A stretch of DNA of 64,000 nt from Sphingobium sp. OAS761 (GTDB taxonomy: Bacteria; Pseudomonadota; Alphaproteobacteria; Sphingomonadales; Sphingomonadaceae), in the NCBI RefSeq assembly GCF_024168485.1, contig NZ_JALJVY010000002.1, positions 124,001-188,000 of the forward strand, in the 5' to 3' direction. Below, piece after piece: positions 9,971 to 18,529 of this stretch. A program made the position numbers and the translations under genes. How positions within the stretch are numbered: the stretch's first letter is position 1; the number at the start of each line of letters is the position of its first letter. The notes beneath the pieces are model-generated. The model had not been told where the DNA came from, ran no database searches, and worked only from the letters and a program-made list of their open reading frames with translations.

Positions 9971-10507
9971 TCAGAAACGAATGCCGAGGCCGGCAACGAC
10001 CTGGTGGCGTTCCACGTCGGCTTCGTAGTTGGAATAGCGATATTCGCCCTTCACGAACATCTGGCCGTTCAGCTTATATTCCAGGCCCGCGCCGACGCGC
10101 ACGCCGTCACCGTTTTCGGCGCAGCAGCCCTGATATTCGATGCGCGCGTTGGTGTAGCCGGCCTTGACATAGGCCAGCGCCTGCGGACCGACCAGGAAAC
10201 CGGCACGGGCGCCGATGTAGAGGTCGCGTGCGGCATCGACATCGGTACCGAAAGCTTCGGTATTGGCGGTCGAATCGGAAATTTCGCCTTCGATGCCGAG
10301 GACAGCGCCACCCATCTGGGCGTCATAGCCAAGGGCGATACCGTAGAGGAAACCGTCCGGGTTGCCGAGGCCGCTGCCATTGGTGTCGAGCTTGTCATAT
10401 CCGGCGAGCACTTCGGCGCGCGCGCCGGTGAAGGGCGCGGCGTCCTGCGCGAAGGCGGGAGTTGCAAAAGCGGCAGCAGCCATCGCTGCGAAAATCACAG
10501 TCTTCAT
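9971..10507 (-). CDS. Small outer-membrane beta-barrel protein (OmpA/opacity-like)
   Basis: A 178-residue protein. Its signal peptide is M-K-T-V-I-F-A-A-M...F-A-T-P-A-F-A with cleavage before Q-D-A. The mature part alternates polar and hydrophobic residues with aromatic girdles (L-A-G-Y-D, A-L-G-Y-D, V-K-A-G-Y, E-Y-R-Y-S-N-Y) and ends in G-L-G-I-R-F, the terminal Phe expected for BAM-dependent barrels. The size fits an eight-stranded barrel. No periplasmic OmpA domain is present. Function unknown, probably structural or adhesive. Confidence 0.85.
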   Translation of the reverse strand: MKTVIFAAMAAAAFATPAFAQDAAPFTGARAEVLAGYDKLDTNGSGLGNPDGFLYGIALGYDAQMGGAVLGIEGEISDSTANTEAFGTDVDAARDLYIGARAGFLVGPQALAYVKAGYTNARIEYQGCCAENGDGVRVGAGLEYKLNGQMFVKGEYRYSNYEADVERHQVVAGLGIRF

Positions 10508-11017
10508 ATAGTCCTCAATTTTATCTTGTTGTCGACTGAAGACGTTTCAGCCGATTTTCAGACATGATGCAAAGATGGCATTATATATTTATCCATCCTC
10601 CTGCTTCCAATCCTCTTCCATTAAAGGATCAGACCATGCCAAGCATCATCAGCATGCAAGCGGCGATGTAGGATCGTCATAATGACTTGGAAAGGCATAA
10701 TAATTGCGACATGGCAATTTACCGGCATGTGTTGCAAAACTGTGACATGGGCTCCACTGGTACGAACCGGCCGGCTCATCTCTCGCTCCACCCTCCCGTC
10801 CCTGTCGGAAGCAGCCCAACGCCCGTCACGCGTTCATGGCCTGAAAAGGCCCTGCCGCCGACATCGTTCTTTCAAATGGTAAAACCCTCTCCCTGTCGTC
10901 CGGAATGACGCCGCCAGGGGCGTTGTCATAGCCGGCATTCGACCAACGTCATGCCTGAAGACGCGAGTGACATGAATGCGCGTGGTGCCGTCATGAAAAT
11001 AGGATAGACTGGCCGGC
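10508..11017. other. Intergenic region, relatively AT-rich, with TTGCGACA-like repeats
   Basis: This is a 510-bp divergent spacer between the barrel gene and the cytochrome b gene. It holds an AT-rich stretch (about 10507-10620) that probably contains the barrel promoter, and a pair of related elements, ATTGCGACATGG at 10703 and ACTGTGACATGG at about 10739. No convincing RNA gene was found. Two short frames inside have no start signal or family likeness. Confidence 0.4.
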
Positions 11018-11737
11018 ATGGATGAACCGACCGCTTCTTCGCGCGGGACCGTCAGACGCCACCGCCTCTCGACACGGCTCTGGCACTGGCTGAATGCGCT
11101 TATGCTCTATATCCTCTTCACCAGCGGCCTTGGCATATTCAATGCTCATCCCCGCCTCTACTGGGGCCATTATGGCGCCAATTACGATCATGCATGGCTC
11201 ACGCTCGATCGTTTCGGCGCCTGGCTCACCCTGCCGGCCCATTATAATCTGGCGATGTCACGCCACTGGCATCTTGCCGCCGCGCCAATCTTCGCCTTTG
11301 CGCTGCTGGTCTACATGCTCTGGAGCCTGGCCAACCGGCATATCGGCCGGGATCTTGCCTTTCGCCGCGAAGAACTGGCGCCCGGCCATGTCTGGCAGGA
11401 TATCAAGGACCATGCCCGCCTGCGCTTTCCCACCGGCGAGGCGGCATTGCGTTACAATATCCTGCAAAAGGCGAGCTATGTCGGCGTGATCTTCGTCGCC
11501 CTGCCGCTGGTCATTCTGACCGGCCTCACCATGTCGCCCGGCATGAACGCGGCCTGGCCCTGGCTGGTCGACCTGTTCGGCGGGCGGCAATCGGCGCGAT
11601 CGATCCATTTCATCGCCGCCTTCGCGCTGGTGGCTTTTTTCCTGGTTCACATTCTGATGGTTTTGCTTGCCGGCCCGATCAACGAGGTGCGATCGATGAT
11701 CACCGGCCGCTATCGGGTGCCGGGGGCGCGGCCATGA
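11018..11737 (+). CDS. Membrane cytochrome b (b561/thiosulfate-reductase type)
   Basis: A 239-residue inner-membrane protein with about four to five transmembrane helices and helix-borne His residues suited to b-type heme (R-L-W-H-W-L-N in helix 1, R-H-W-H-L-A, S-I-H-F-I-A-A, F-L-V-H-I-L). It resembles cytochrome b subunits that pair with periplasmic molybdopterin enzymes. Its stop overlaps the next start by 4 nt (ATGA), so the two are translationally coupled. It probably exchanges electrons between quinone and the molybdoprotein. Confidence 0.85.
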   Translation: MDEPTASSRGTVRRHRLSTRLWHWLNALMLYILFTSGLGIFNAHPRLYWGHYGANYDHAWLTLDRFGAWLTLPAHYNLAMSRHWHLAAAPIFAFALLVYMLWSLANRHIGRDLAFRREELAPGHVWQDIKDHARLRFPTGEAALRYNILQKASYVGVIFVALPLVILTGLTMSPGMNAAWPWLVDLFGGRQSARSIHFIAAFALVAFFLVHILMVLLAGPINEVRSMITGRYRVPGARP

Positions 11738-12480
11738 TCCTCAATCGCCGCACGCTGCTGTTGGGCGCGACCGCGACGCTGGCCGGCTGCGACCGGATCG
11801 CGCGCAACGAGACATTCCGCAATACTTTGTTTTCCGCCGAGAATTTCCACAAATGGGCACAGCGCAGCCTGATGGCGCGCGACGCGCTGGCGCAGGAGTT
11901 CCGGCCCGACCAGATTTCGCCTGTTTTTCGCGCAAATGGTACCGCCAACCCGAACACCGAAGCCTACAAGGCGATATGGCGCACCGGCTTTGCCGACTGG
12001 AGGCTGGAAATTTCGGGGCTGGTCGAACGCCCGCTCGCGCTGTCCCTTGCCCAGTTGCGCGCCTTCCCGCAGCGAGAGCAGATCACGCGCCATGACTGTG
12101 TGGAAGGGTGGAGCGCGATCGGCAAGTGGCGCGGGGTGCCGCTGAAAACCGTGCTGGAAGCGGCGCGGCTTCGCGATAGCGCGCGCTACATCGTATTTCG
12201 CTGCGCGGACGACATGGGTGGCGGCAACGGCTATTATGAAAGCATCGACCGGGTCGATGCATTTCACCCGCAGACCATCCTCGCCCATATGCTGAACGAT
12301 CGTCCGCTCAGCGTCGCGAACGGCGCACCGCTGCGGCTGCGGGTGGAACGGCATCTGGGCTACAAGCAGGCGAAATATCTGATGCGGATCGACGCCGTCG
12401 ACACGCTGTCCGGGATCGGGAGGGGCAAGGGCGGCTTTTGGGAAGATCATGCCAATTATGATTGGTATGCCGGCATTTGA
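11734..12480 (+). CDS. Tat-exported molybdopterin oxidoreductase lipoprotein (sulfite-oxidase fold)
   Basis: 248 residues. The N-terminus has twin Arg (N-R-R-T-L-L-L-G) followed by lipobox L-A-G-C, so it is probably a Tat-secreted lipoprotein. The core shows R-H-D-C-V-E-G-W-S, with the Cys expected to ligate molybdenum, and R-L-R-V-E-R-H-L-G-Y-K, as in the sulfite oxidase/MsrP superfamily. Fusion of Tat and lipobox signals makes it membrane-anchored on the periplasmic side, next to its cytochrome b. The substrate is unknown; protein methionine sulfoxide or a small sulfoxide are possible by family analogy. Confidence 0.85.
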   Translation: MILNRRTLLLGATATLAGCDRIARNETFRNTLFSAENFHKWAQRSLMARDALAQEFRPDQISPVFRANGTANPNTEAYKAIWRTGFADWRLEISGLVERPLALSLAQLRAFPQREQITRHDCVEGWSAIGKWRGVPLKTVLEAARLRDSARYIVFRCADDMGGGNGYYESIDRVDAFHPQTILAHMLNDRPLSVANGAPLRLRVERHLGYKQAKYLMRIDAVDTLSGIGRGKGGFWEDHANYDWYAGI

Positions 12481-12511
12481 CCGCTTCCGCACGCCGTGAC
12501 AAAGCGTCTGC

Positions 12512-13753
12512 ATGACGATGTTCGAACGCATACTCGGACGCCTGGTCACCAAGGGCACATTGACGGTCCGTTATGCCGACGGGCGGCATTTCACCGTCGG
12601 CCAAAGCACACCGGGATTTCCCGATCTCGCGCTGCGGTTTCGCGACCGTCGGGTGCCGCTGGACATCGTGCTGGACCCGCGCCTTGGCATGGCGGAAGCG
12701 TGGATCGACGGCCGCGTGACCATAGAGGGCGGCGGCATCATGGAGTTCGTTTCCATGCTGCGGGCCAACAACCCGTGGGAACAGGGCAAGTCGATCAGCT
12801 CGAACAACATCGTCACCCGCGGCTTCAAGACCACCCGGCAGAAGCTGTGGCGCCTGAATCACAGGGCAAGGTCCAAGGCGAATGTCGCGCATCATTACGA
12901 CCTGTCGGGGGCGCTCTATGCCCTCTTTCTGGATCGTGACCGGCAATATAGCTGCGCCTATTACCCGGACGCCGACAATGACGCGGCCATCAGCCTCGAG
13001 CAGGCGCAGGAGGACAAGAAGGCACATATCGCCGCCAAACTGCACCTGAAGCCGGGAATGAAGGTGCTGGATATCGGCTGCGGCTGGGGCGGCATGGCGC
13101 TCTATCTCCACCGTACATGCGGCGTGGACGTGACCGGCATCACCCTGTCGGAAGAACAGCTTAAGGTCGCGCGCCAGCGGGCCCAGGACGCGGGCGTCGC
13201 CGATCATGTCCGGTTCGAGCTGATCGATTATCGCGATATGCAGGGGCCGTTCGACCGGATCGTGTCCGTGGGCATGTTCGAACATGTCGGCACCGCGCAT
13301 TTCCGCACCTTCTTCAACAAGTGCAGGGACCTGCTGACGCCCGAGGGGGTCATGCTGGTCCACACCATCGGCCGCGTCGGCGGCCCCGGTATCACGGACG
13401 CCTTCACGCAGAAATATATCTTCCCCGGGGGATATATCCCCGCCCTGTCGGAAATGATCCGGGGCAGCGAGGACACCCGCCTGATGGTGACCGATGTCGA
13501 AGTGCTGCGCCTGCATTACGGCCTGACCATCCGCGAATGGTACAAACGGACGATGGCGCACAAGGCGGAGATCGTTGCCCTGTATGACGAGCGCTTCTTT
13601 CGCCTGTGGACCTTCTATCTCGCCGGCGCAGCCACCGTGTTCGAACATGGCGGCATGGTCAATTTCCAGGTCCAGTATGCACGCGACCGCCGCGCCCTGC
13701 CCATCACCCGTGATTATATGGTCGAAACGGAGGCGGCGCTGCTCGGGCGGTGA
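12512..13753 (+). CDS. cfa: Cyclopropane-fatty-acyl-phospholipid synthase family methyltransferase
   Basis: A 413-residue SAM-dependent enzyme. It has an N-terminal lipid-binding-like region, then the SAM motif V-L-D-I-G-C-G-W-G-G, the S-V-G-M-F-E-H-V-G segment, and F-P-G-G-Y-I-P typical of CFA synthases. It would add a methylene across the double bond of unsaturated acyl chains in membrane phospholipids. It follows the molybdoenzyme gene by 31 bp and may be co-transcribed. The substrate within the family (classic Cfa versus a related fatty-acid methylase) is not decidable here. Confidence 0.88.
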   Translation: MTMFERILGRLVTKGTLTVRYADGRHFTVGQSTPGFPDLALRFRDRRVPLDIVLDPRLGMAEAWIDGRVTIEGGGIMEFVSMLRANNPWEQGKSISSNNIVTRGFKTTRQKLWRLNHRARSKANVAHHYDLSGALYALFLDRDRQYSCAYYPDADNDAAISLEQAQEDKKAHIAAKLHLKPGMKVLDIGCGWGGMALYLHRTCGVDVTGITLSEEQLKVARQRAQDAGVADHVRFELIDYRDMQGPFDRIVSVGMFEHVGTAHFRTFFNKCRDLLTPEGVMLVHTIGRVGGPGITDAFTQKYIFPGGYIPALSEMIRGSEDTRLMVTDVEVLRLHYGLTIREWYKRTMAHKAEIVALYDERFFRLWTFYLAGAATVFEHGGMVNFQVQYARDRRALPITRDYMVETEAALLGR

Positions 13754-13823
13754 ACAACGGCCGTAAATACCTCCATCGCGCATCGTGGGTCGAAATGAAC
13801 TTCGGGGTGAAACGCAGGGAACC

Positions 13824-14282
13824 ATGACAATCGAACGGGCACACCGACAGAGCCCCATCATCATCTGCCCGCGATGCGGCACGGCAAACCGCGTGCCCGC
13901 CGACAGGCTGGCCCATGCCCCACGATGCGGACGGTGCGGAAATGTCCTCTTCAGCGGGGAACCGCTGGCCGTCGACACCGCCGCCTTCGACCGCCATGTC
14001 GGCAAGGGCACTTTGCCGGTCCTCGCTGATTTCTGGGCAAGCTGGTGCGGCCCCTGCCGGACGATGGCGCCAGCCTTCGCCGCCGCCGCCCGATCACTGG
14101 AACCAGATGTCCGGCTGCTCAAGGTCGATGCGGAGGCGGCACCCGACCTTTCCGCACGATATGCGATCCGTTCCATCCCGACGATGATCCTGTTCCGCTA
14201 CGGCCGGGAAGTCGCGCGCCGGTCGGGCGCCATGGACGAAGGGACGATCCGGCGCTGGGTCGCGCAGGCGATGGCGGGGTGA
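13824..14282 (+). CDS. trxC: Thioredoxin TrxC (thioredoxin 2 with N-terminal zinc ribbon)
   Basis: 152 residues from ATG 13824. The N-terminal C-P-R-C-G...C-G-R-C-G pairs form the zinc-binding ribbon that distinguishes TrxC from TrxA. The thioredoxin fold follows, with active site W-A-S-W-C-G-P-C-R and the cis-Pro motif S-I-P-T-M. It is a cytoplasmic disulfide reductase, often induced by oxidative stress. The final loop R-R-S-G-A is a variant of the usual G-x-x. Confidence 0.93.
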   Translation: MTIERAHRQSPIIICPRCGTANRVPADRLAHAPRCGRCGNVLFSGEPLAVDTAAFDRHVGKGTLPVLADFWASWCGPCRTMAPAFAAAARSLEPDVRLLKVDAEAAPDLSARYAIRSIPTMILFRYGREVARRSGAMDEGTIRRWVAQAMAG

Positions 14283-14334
14283 CGCGCGTGTTCGCGCTCG
14301 ACTTCTCGCCGCGCGCCCGGCTAAGAGATGCGCC

Positions 14335-15009
14335 ATGATGAAGCTCTTTATCGGCAACAAGGCCTATTCCAGCTGGTCGCTCCGCGGCTGGCTGGCCTGC
14401 AAGCTGTCCGGCCTGCCTTTTGAGGAGGCGGTGGTCCCGCTCTACGACGAGGCCTGGGAGAAACGCCGCGAGGGCGACGAATTCGCACCGTCGTCAGGCA
14501 AGGTGCCCATCCTGTGGGACGGCGAGGACATCGTCGTCTGGGACAGTCTGGCCATCATCGAATATCTGAACGAAAAGAGCGGCGGCGACAAATTCTGGCC
14601 AGCCGATACCGCGCCGCGCGCGATGGCCCGGTCGATGGCGGCGGAAATGCACAGCAGCTTCGCGGCGCTGCGCCGCGAGCACAGCATGAACATCCGCCAG
14701 ATTTACGATCCGCAGCCGCCGTCCGAGGCGGTATTGCAGGATATCGGCCGAATCATGGAATTATGGGCGCAGGCGCGCGCGCGCCACGGCGGCGACGGCG
14801 ATTTCCTGTTCGGCACGTTCGGCGCAGCGGATGTGATGTTCGCACCGGTGGTGACGCGCTTCATCACCTATCAGTTGCCCGTGGCCCGCTTTGCCCAGGC
14901 CTATATGCAGGCGATCGTCGCGCATCCCTGGATGCAGGAATGGATTGGCGGCGCGCAGGCGGAAGATTGGGTGATCGACAAGTTCGAAGTGCCCCCGCAG
15001 TCCGTATGA
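14335..15009 (+). CDS. Glutathione S-transferase family protein
   Basis: 224 residues; ATG at 14335 or 14338. The N-terminal thioredoxin-like domain starts K-L-F-I-G-N-K-A-Y-S-S-W-S-L-R-G, followed by G-K-V-P-I-L-W with the cis-Pro and D-S-L-A-I-I-E-Y-L for glutathione gamma-glutamyl binding. The all-helical C-terminal domain includes F-G-A-A-D-V-M-F-A-P. It is a soluble conjugating or isomerising enzyme with unknown electrophile. Its stop overlaps the next start by 4 nt. Confidence 0.9.
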   Translation: MMKLFIGNKAYSSWSLRGWLACKLSGLPFEEAVVPLYDEAWEKRREGDEFAPSSGKVPILWDGEDIVVWDSLAIIEYLNEKSGGDKFWPADTAPRAMARSMAAEMHSSFAALRREHSMNIRQIYDPQPPSEAVLQDIGRIMELWAQARARHGGDGDFLFGTFGAADVMFAPVVTRFITYQLPVARFAQAYMQAIVAHPWMQEWIGGAQAEDWVIDKFEVPPQSV

Positions 15010-15644
15010 GGCCTATGAAAGACCGCGATATTGGTCCGAAGACCATTTCGCCGCCGCGCCGTCGTCGCGTCACGCTGGGCGAAACGCTGGCGGTGATCGC
15101 CGCGCTGATTTCGGGGCTGACTCTCTATCTCAACTGGTCGGACAAGCGCGATGCACGCGCGGACAAGGCCGCGGAGAGCCGCCGGGCATCGGATCGCGCG
15201 GCGCGCCTGGTGCTCGACGCAAGAGTTGATGGCGGCAAGCGCCTGCTGCTGGCTCCCACCCAGGCCGGCCAGATCGTGCAAAGCCAGATCATCCGCTTTC
15301 CCGCGGCGCTCAAACTCTCCCCCGTGGCCACGACCGGGGAACCGCGCATCGAGGCGCGCTGGTTTGCCGACGCGCTCAAGCGGGCGCGGGACAAGGCGAA
15401 ACTGCCCGACGACAGCCTGGGCGACGAAAGCCTGCCGGTGGAGATCACCACCCGCTTCGTCGCGGATGGCGAGACACGGGTCGATACCGCGCTCTACGAC
15501 ATCGGCTACAGCATCGCGGGCAAATGGCTGACGGGGCATGAACTGACCCTGCGCGGCCTGTCGCTGGTCTCGCGCGGCCCGGTGCAGCATCCTCAGGTCC
15601 GGCTGGATGCGCGCTGGGCGACGACGGTAAAAGGCCGCTCATGA
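15006..15644 (+). CDS. Single-pass membrane protein of unknown function
   Basis: 212 residues from the ATG overlapping the GST stop; an in-frame ATG at 15015 is equally possible. A basic N-terminus (P-P-R-R-R-R-V) precedes one hydrophobic helix (about residues 23-43, L-A-V-I-A-A-L-I-S-G-L-T-L-Y). A charged K/R/A/E linker and a globular C-terminal domain rich in beta propensity follow. This implies type II topology with the C-terminus in the periplasm. No family is recognised. It is likely coupled to the GST gene. Confidence 0.65.
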   Translation: MRPMKDRDIGPKTISPPRRRRVTLGETLAVIAALISGLTLYLNWSDKRDARADKAAESRRASDRAARLVLDARVDGGKRLLLAPTQAGQIVQSQIIRFPAALKLSPVATTGEPRIEARWFADALKRARDKAKLPDDSLGDESLPVEITTRFVADGETRVDTALYDIGYSIAGKWLTGHELTLRGLSLVSRGPVQHPQVRLDARWATTVKGRS

Positions 15645-15681
15645 AAAAGCCCGGGACTCCATGCGGAGGCCCGGGCCTTTC
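15644..15681. terminator. Bidirectional terminator between the membrane-protein gene and ndk
   Basis: GCCCGGG (15649-15655) pairs with CCCGGGC (15670-15676), and CTCC/GGAG extends the stem around the loop ATGC. AAAAA on the left and CTTTT on the right give U-tracts for both strands. It separates two converging genes. Confidence 0.9.
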
Positions 15682-15702
15682 GATTGGACGGGATAGCGGC
15701 GA

Positions 15703-16125
15703 TCAGCCGACAATGTCTTCCGGCTTGAAGAAATAAGCGATCTCGATCGCGGCATTTTCCTCGCTGTCCGAACCATGGACCGAATTGGCCTCGATCGATT
15801 CGGCATAGTCCTTGCGGATCGTACCCTCGTCGGCATTGGCCGGGTTGGTCGCACCCATGATGTCACGGTTGCGCTTCACCGCGTCCTCGCCTTCCAGGAC
15901 CTGGACGACGACCGGGCCGGAAATCATGAACGCGACCAGATCGGCGAAGAAAGGACGTTCCTTATGAACGGCATAGAAGCCCTCGGCCTGCTCGCGGCTC
16001 ATCCGGATGCGCCGCGACGCGACGACGCGCAGGCCGGCTTCCTCCAGCTTCTTGGTAACCGCGCCGGTCAGGTTGCGACGGGTCGCGTCAGGCTTGATGA
16101 TCGAAAAGGTGCGCGTGACGGCCAT
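15703..16125 (-). CDS. ndk: Nucleoside-diphosphate kinase
   Basis: 140 residues, the usual bacterial length. It begins T-F-S-I-I-K-P-D-A, carries R-P-F-F for base stacking, and has the catalytic His in S-V-H-G-S-D. It equilibrates NTP and dNTP pools by ping-pong phosphotransfer through that His. Monocistronic, converging on a shared terminator. Confidence 0.98.
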   Translation of the reverse strand: MAVTRTFSIIKPDATRRNLTGAVTKKLEEAGLRVVASRRIRMSREQAEGFYAVHKERPFFADLVAFMISGPVVVQVLEGEDAVKRNRDIMGATNPANADEGTIRKDYAESIEANSVHGSDSEENAAIEIAYFFKPEDIVG

Positions 16126-16198
16126 GGCCCTCGTAACTCCGAATTGTTGGGATTGCTGGGCGCGCCTTTAGACGCGGCCGTGCCGGGCCGCAAGAGCA

Positions 16199-16438
16199 TT
16201 AACCTCCCAGGTCAGATGCCCGCTCGCACGATCGGTTACGACCAGACCACAAATGTACCGCGACCGAAATCGCCCCTGCGATGATTCCGGAAACGCCCGC
16301 TAGAGCGATAGACATGAAAGGCAGGGCCGCAACGGCGGTTGACCCGGCGGCATGGCTGACATTCACCGCCATCGGCCAAGCGCCCCCGCTATGTTCAGCG
16401 CACTCCGCCTTCGCACGCTCATCCGGCAAGCTTGGCAT
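16199..16438 (-). CDS. Candidate small membrane protein (uncertain)
   Basis: A 79-codon frame whose start lies 28 nt after the holC stop on the same strand, so it could be the third gene of pepA-holC. Residues about 36-64 form one convincing hydrophobic segment (A-L-P-F-M-S-I-A-L-A-G-V-S-G-I-I-A-G). No family is recognised and the frame could be fortuitous. The rest of the ndk-holC spacer shows nothing clear. Confidence 0.3.
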   Translation of the reverse strand: MPSLPDERAKAECAEHSGGAWPMAVNVSHAAGSTAVAALPFMSIALAGVSGIIAGAISVAVHLWSGRNRSCERASDLGG

Positions 16439-16466
16439 GTTTTGTCCGGCACATCGGCGTGCGAGA

Positions 16467-16904
16467 TCACGGGCCCTGCACCCATTTACGCCCTTCCTGC
16501 CGCCAGAAGCGCGGGGTCACGCCTTCGCGCTTTGCCAGCGCGCGCCAACTGGCCCGTGCGCCCTCGATCGTGTCGTGATCGAAGAAGTAAAAGGCACGGT
16601 CGAAGGACAAGGCCTCCTCGCGCCAGATGCCGTCGGCGATCGCGATGTGGCGCGCGCCGTTGGCGGCATGGCAATCGGACGCGAGCAGCACCGGCTGCAC
16701 GGCGTCCCGTCCTTCCCCGGCACGCCCGTGGGCCAGGAAGCTTTCGGGCGAACCGGCCCATAATCCTTCGGAAATGCGCGCCAGCCGTCCGGCATCGTCG
16801 GCCACCACCAGCAGCCGTTCCCCCAGGTCCAGGATGCGGCTCGCGATGGCGGGCAGCACCTGTTCGACGGGATCGCGGCTCAGCTGGTAGAAATCGACCT
16901 GCAT
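16467..16904 (-). CDS. holC: DNA polymerase III subunit chi
   Basis: 145 residues from ATG at 16904, which overlaps the pepA stop by one base (TAATG). The start M-Q-V-D-F-Y-Q-L, the L-L-V-V-A-D-D-A segment, S-F-L-A-H-G, P-V-L-L-A-S-D and the C-terminal Y-F-F-D-H-D-T...A-R-A-S-W-R-A match chi. Chi links the clamp loader to SSB during replication. The pepA-holC order is the common arrangement in proteobacteria. Confidence 0.92.
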   Translation of the reverse strand: MQVDFYQLSRDPVEQVLPAIASRILDLGERLLVVADDAGRLARISEGLWAGSPESFLAHGRAGEGRDAVQPVLLASDCHAANGARHIAIADGIWREEALSFDRAFYFFDHDTIEGARASWRALAKREGVTPRFWRQEGRKWVQGP

Positions 16905-18349
16905 TACCCCTCGAACCGATCGGCGACCAGGCGGTCTAGCAGGCGAACGCCATAGCCCGTGGCGCCCTTGTCCCAGACGGCACCCGGCTTGTCGGCCCAT
17001 ACCATGCCGGCGATGTCCAGATGCGCCCATTTAACGCCGTCATCGACGAACCGCTTGAGGAACTGGGCTGCGGTGATCGACCCGGCGAAGCGCGGCCCGA
17101 TATTCTTCATGTCGGCAATCGGGCTGTCGAGCAGCTTGTCATAAGCATCCGACAGCGGGAAGCGCCACAGCGGGTCGCCCGCCGCCTTGCCCGCCGCGAT
17201 CAGGTCGTCCGCGAGGCCGTCGTCATTGGAGAAGATGCCCGCATATTCGCTGCCCAGCGACACGATCATCGCGCCGGTCAGGGTAGCAAGATCGACAATA
17301 ATGTCGGGGTGATAGGTCTGTTGCGCCCAGGTGAGCGCGTCGCACAGGACCAGCCGGCCTTCCGCATCGGTATTGAGCACCTCGATCGTCTGGCCGGACA
17401 TGGAAGTGACGATATCGCCGGGGCGCTGCGCATTGCCGTCCGGCATGTTTTCGACCAGACCGCAAATGCCCACGACATGCGCCTTCGCCTTGCGCCCGGC
17501 CAGCGCCTTCATCGCCCCGGCGACGGCACCCGCGCCCCCCATGTCCCATTTCATGTCTTCCATGCCCGCGCCGGGCTTCAAGGAAATGCCGCCGGTGTCG
17601 AACGTCACGCCCTTGCCGACGAAGACCACCGGTTTGGTCGATGCGCCGCCCGTACCGTCCCATTCCATCGCCAGCAACCGTGCCTCGCGCACCGACCCCT
17701 GCGCCACGCCGAGCAACGCGCCCATGCCCAGCTTTTCCATCGCCGCCCTGTCGAGCACGGTGATCTTGATGCCCATCTGCTCCAGAGGACGGCAGCGTTC
17801 GACGAAGCTTTCCGGATACAGGATGTTGGCCGGTTCGGACACCAGTTCGCGCGTGAAGGCCACGCCGGCGGCGACGGCGGACAGGCGCGCCCATGCCGCA
17901 CCTGCATCGGCCGAAACGATGGTGACGGTCCCCAGCGTCGGCTTCGCCTTCTCGCTCAGCCTGGTTCGATAGCTGTCGATGCGCCAGCTGCGCAGCAACG
18001 CACCATAGGCGAGACGCGCCGCCGCCTCTCCGCTGGCGCCGCCGGGAAATTCCACCGCCGCATGGGTAGCCCCGCTCACCAGCAACTTCGCGACCAGCGC
18101 ACCGCCGGCGCGTTCCATGTCCGTGTCCGTGCCGTTGCCGATGCCGACCAGCAGGATACGGACCAGCGTGCCGCCTTCTTCCGCGAAACTTTCGAAACTG
18201 CTTCCCGCTTCCCCGGCGAACCGGGCGGCGGCGGCGGCGCCCGCGATGGTGCGCGCGGCGCCAAGCGGCAGGGCGTCGAAGTCGCCGCGCGCGACCGCGA
18301 AGACCAGGGTGTCGGCGTTGGGGCGGGAAGAGCTGATCGCGATTTCCAT
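16904..18349 (-). CDS. pepA: Leucyl (cytosol) aminopeptidase, M17 family
   Basis: 481 residues from ATG 18349; the longer frame upstream overlaps lptD and is not used. The M17 signatures are present: V-G-K-G-V-T-F-D-T-G-G-I-S-L-K-P with metal-binding Lys/Asp, D-M-G-G-A, and N-T-D-A-E-G-R-L-V-L-C-D-A. It is a dinuclear-metal cytosolic exopeptidase releasing N-terminal residues. Coupled to holC downstream and divergent from lptD. Confidence 0.97.
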   Translation of the reverse strand: MEIAISSSRPNADTLVFAVARGDFDALPLGAARTIAGAAAAARFAGEAGSSFESFAEEGGTLVRILLVGIGNGTDTDMERAGGALVAKLLVSGATHAAVEFPGGASGEAAARLAYGALLRSWRIDSYRTRLSEKAKPTLGTVTIVSADAGAAWARLSAVAAGVAFTRELVSEPANILYPESFVERCRPLEQMGIKITVLDRAAMEKLGMGALLGVAQGSVREARLLAMEWDGTGGASTKPVVFVGKGVTFDTGGISLKPGAGMEDMKWDMGGAGAVAGAMKALAGRKAKAHVVGICGLVENMPDGNAQRPGDIVTSMSGQTIEVLNTDAEGRLVLCDALTWAQQTYHPDIIVDLATLTGAMIVSLGSEYAGIFSNDDGLADDLIAAGKAAGDPLWRFPLSDAYDKLLDSPIADMKNIGPRFAGSITAAQFLKRFVDDGVKWAHLDIAGMVWADKPGAVWDKGATGYGVRLLDRLVADRFEG

Positions 18350-18529
18350 CAAAGGGCCTTTTCTTCTGTTGTCCGCCGGGAGCGGCCTTACGCAGACCAA
18401 ATAGTGCGACGGACCGCCCGTGGCAAAGAGGTTCGACCGTTTTGCCGCAAAAGAATGCCGGGCCGATTGCGGCGCGAGCCAAGCAATGCGATAGGCGGGA
18501 GCGATCATCGCCCCTTTACGAGGCTTCTT

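Noticed and set aside
12308-14176. 622-codon minus-strand frame
   Set aside because: Antisense to cfa and trxC, both with complete motifs; no recognisable domain.
17021-18529. Long N-terminal extension of the lptD frame
   Set aside because: These 500 codons are antisense to pepA and lack a signal peptide; TTG 18530 with ACGAGG and a signal sequence is a better start.
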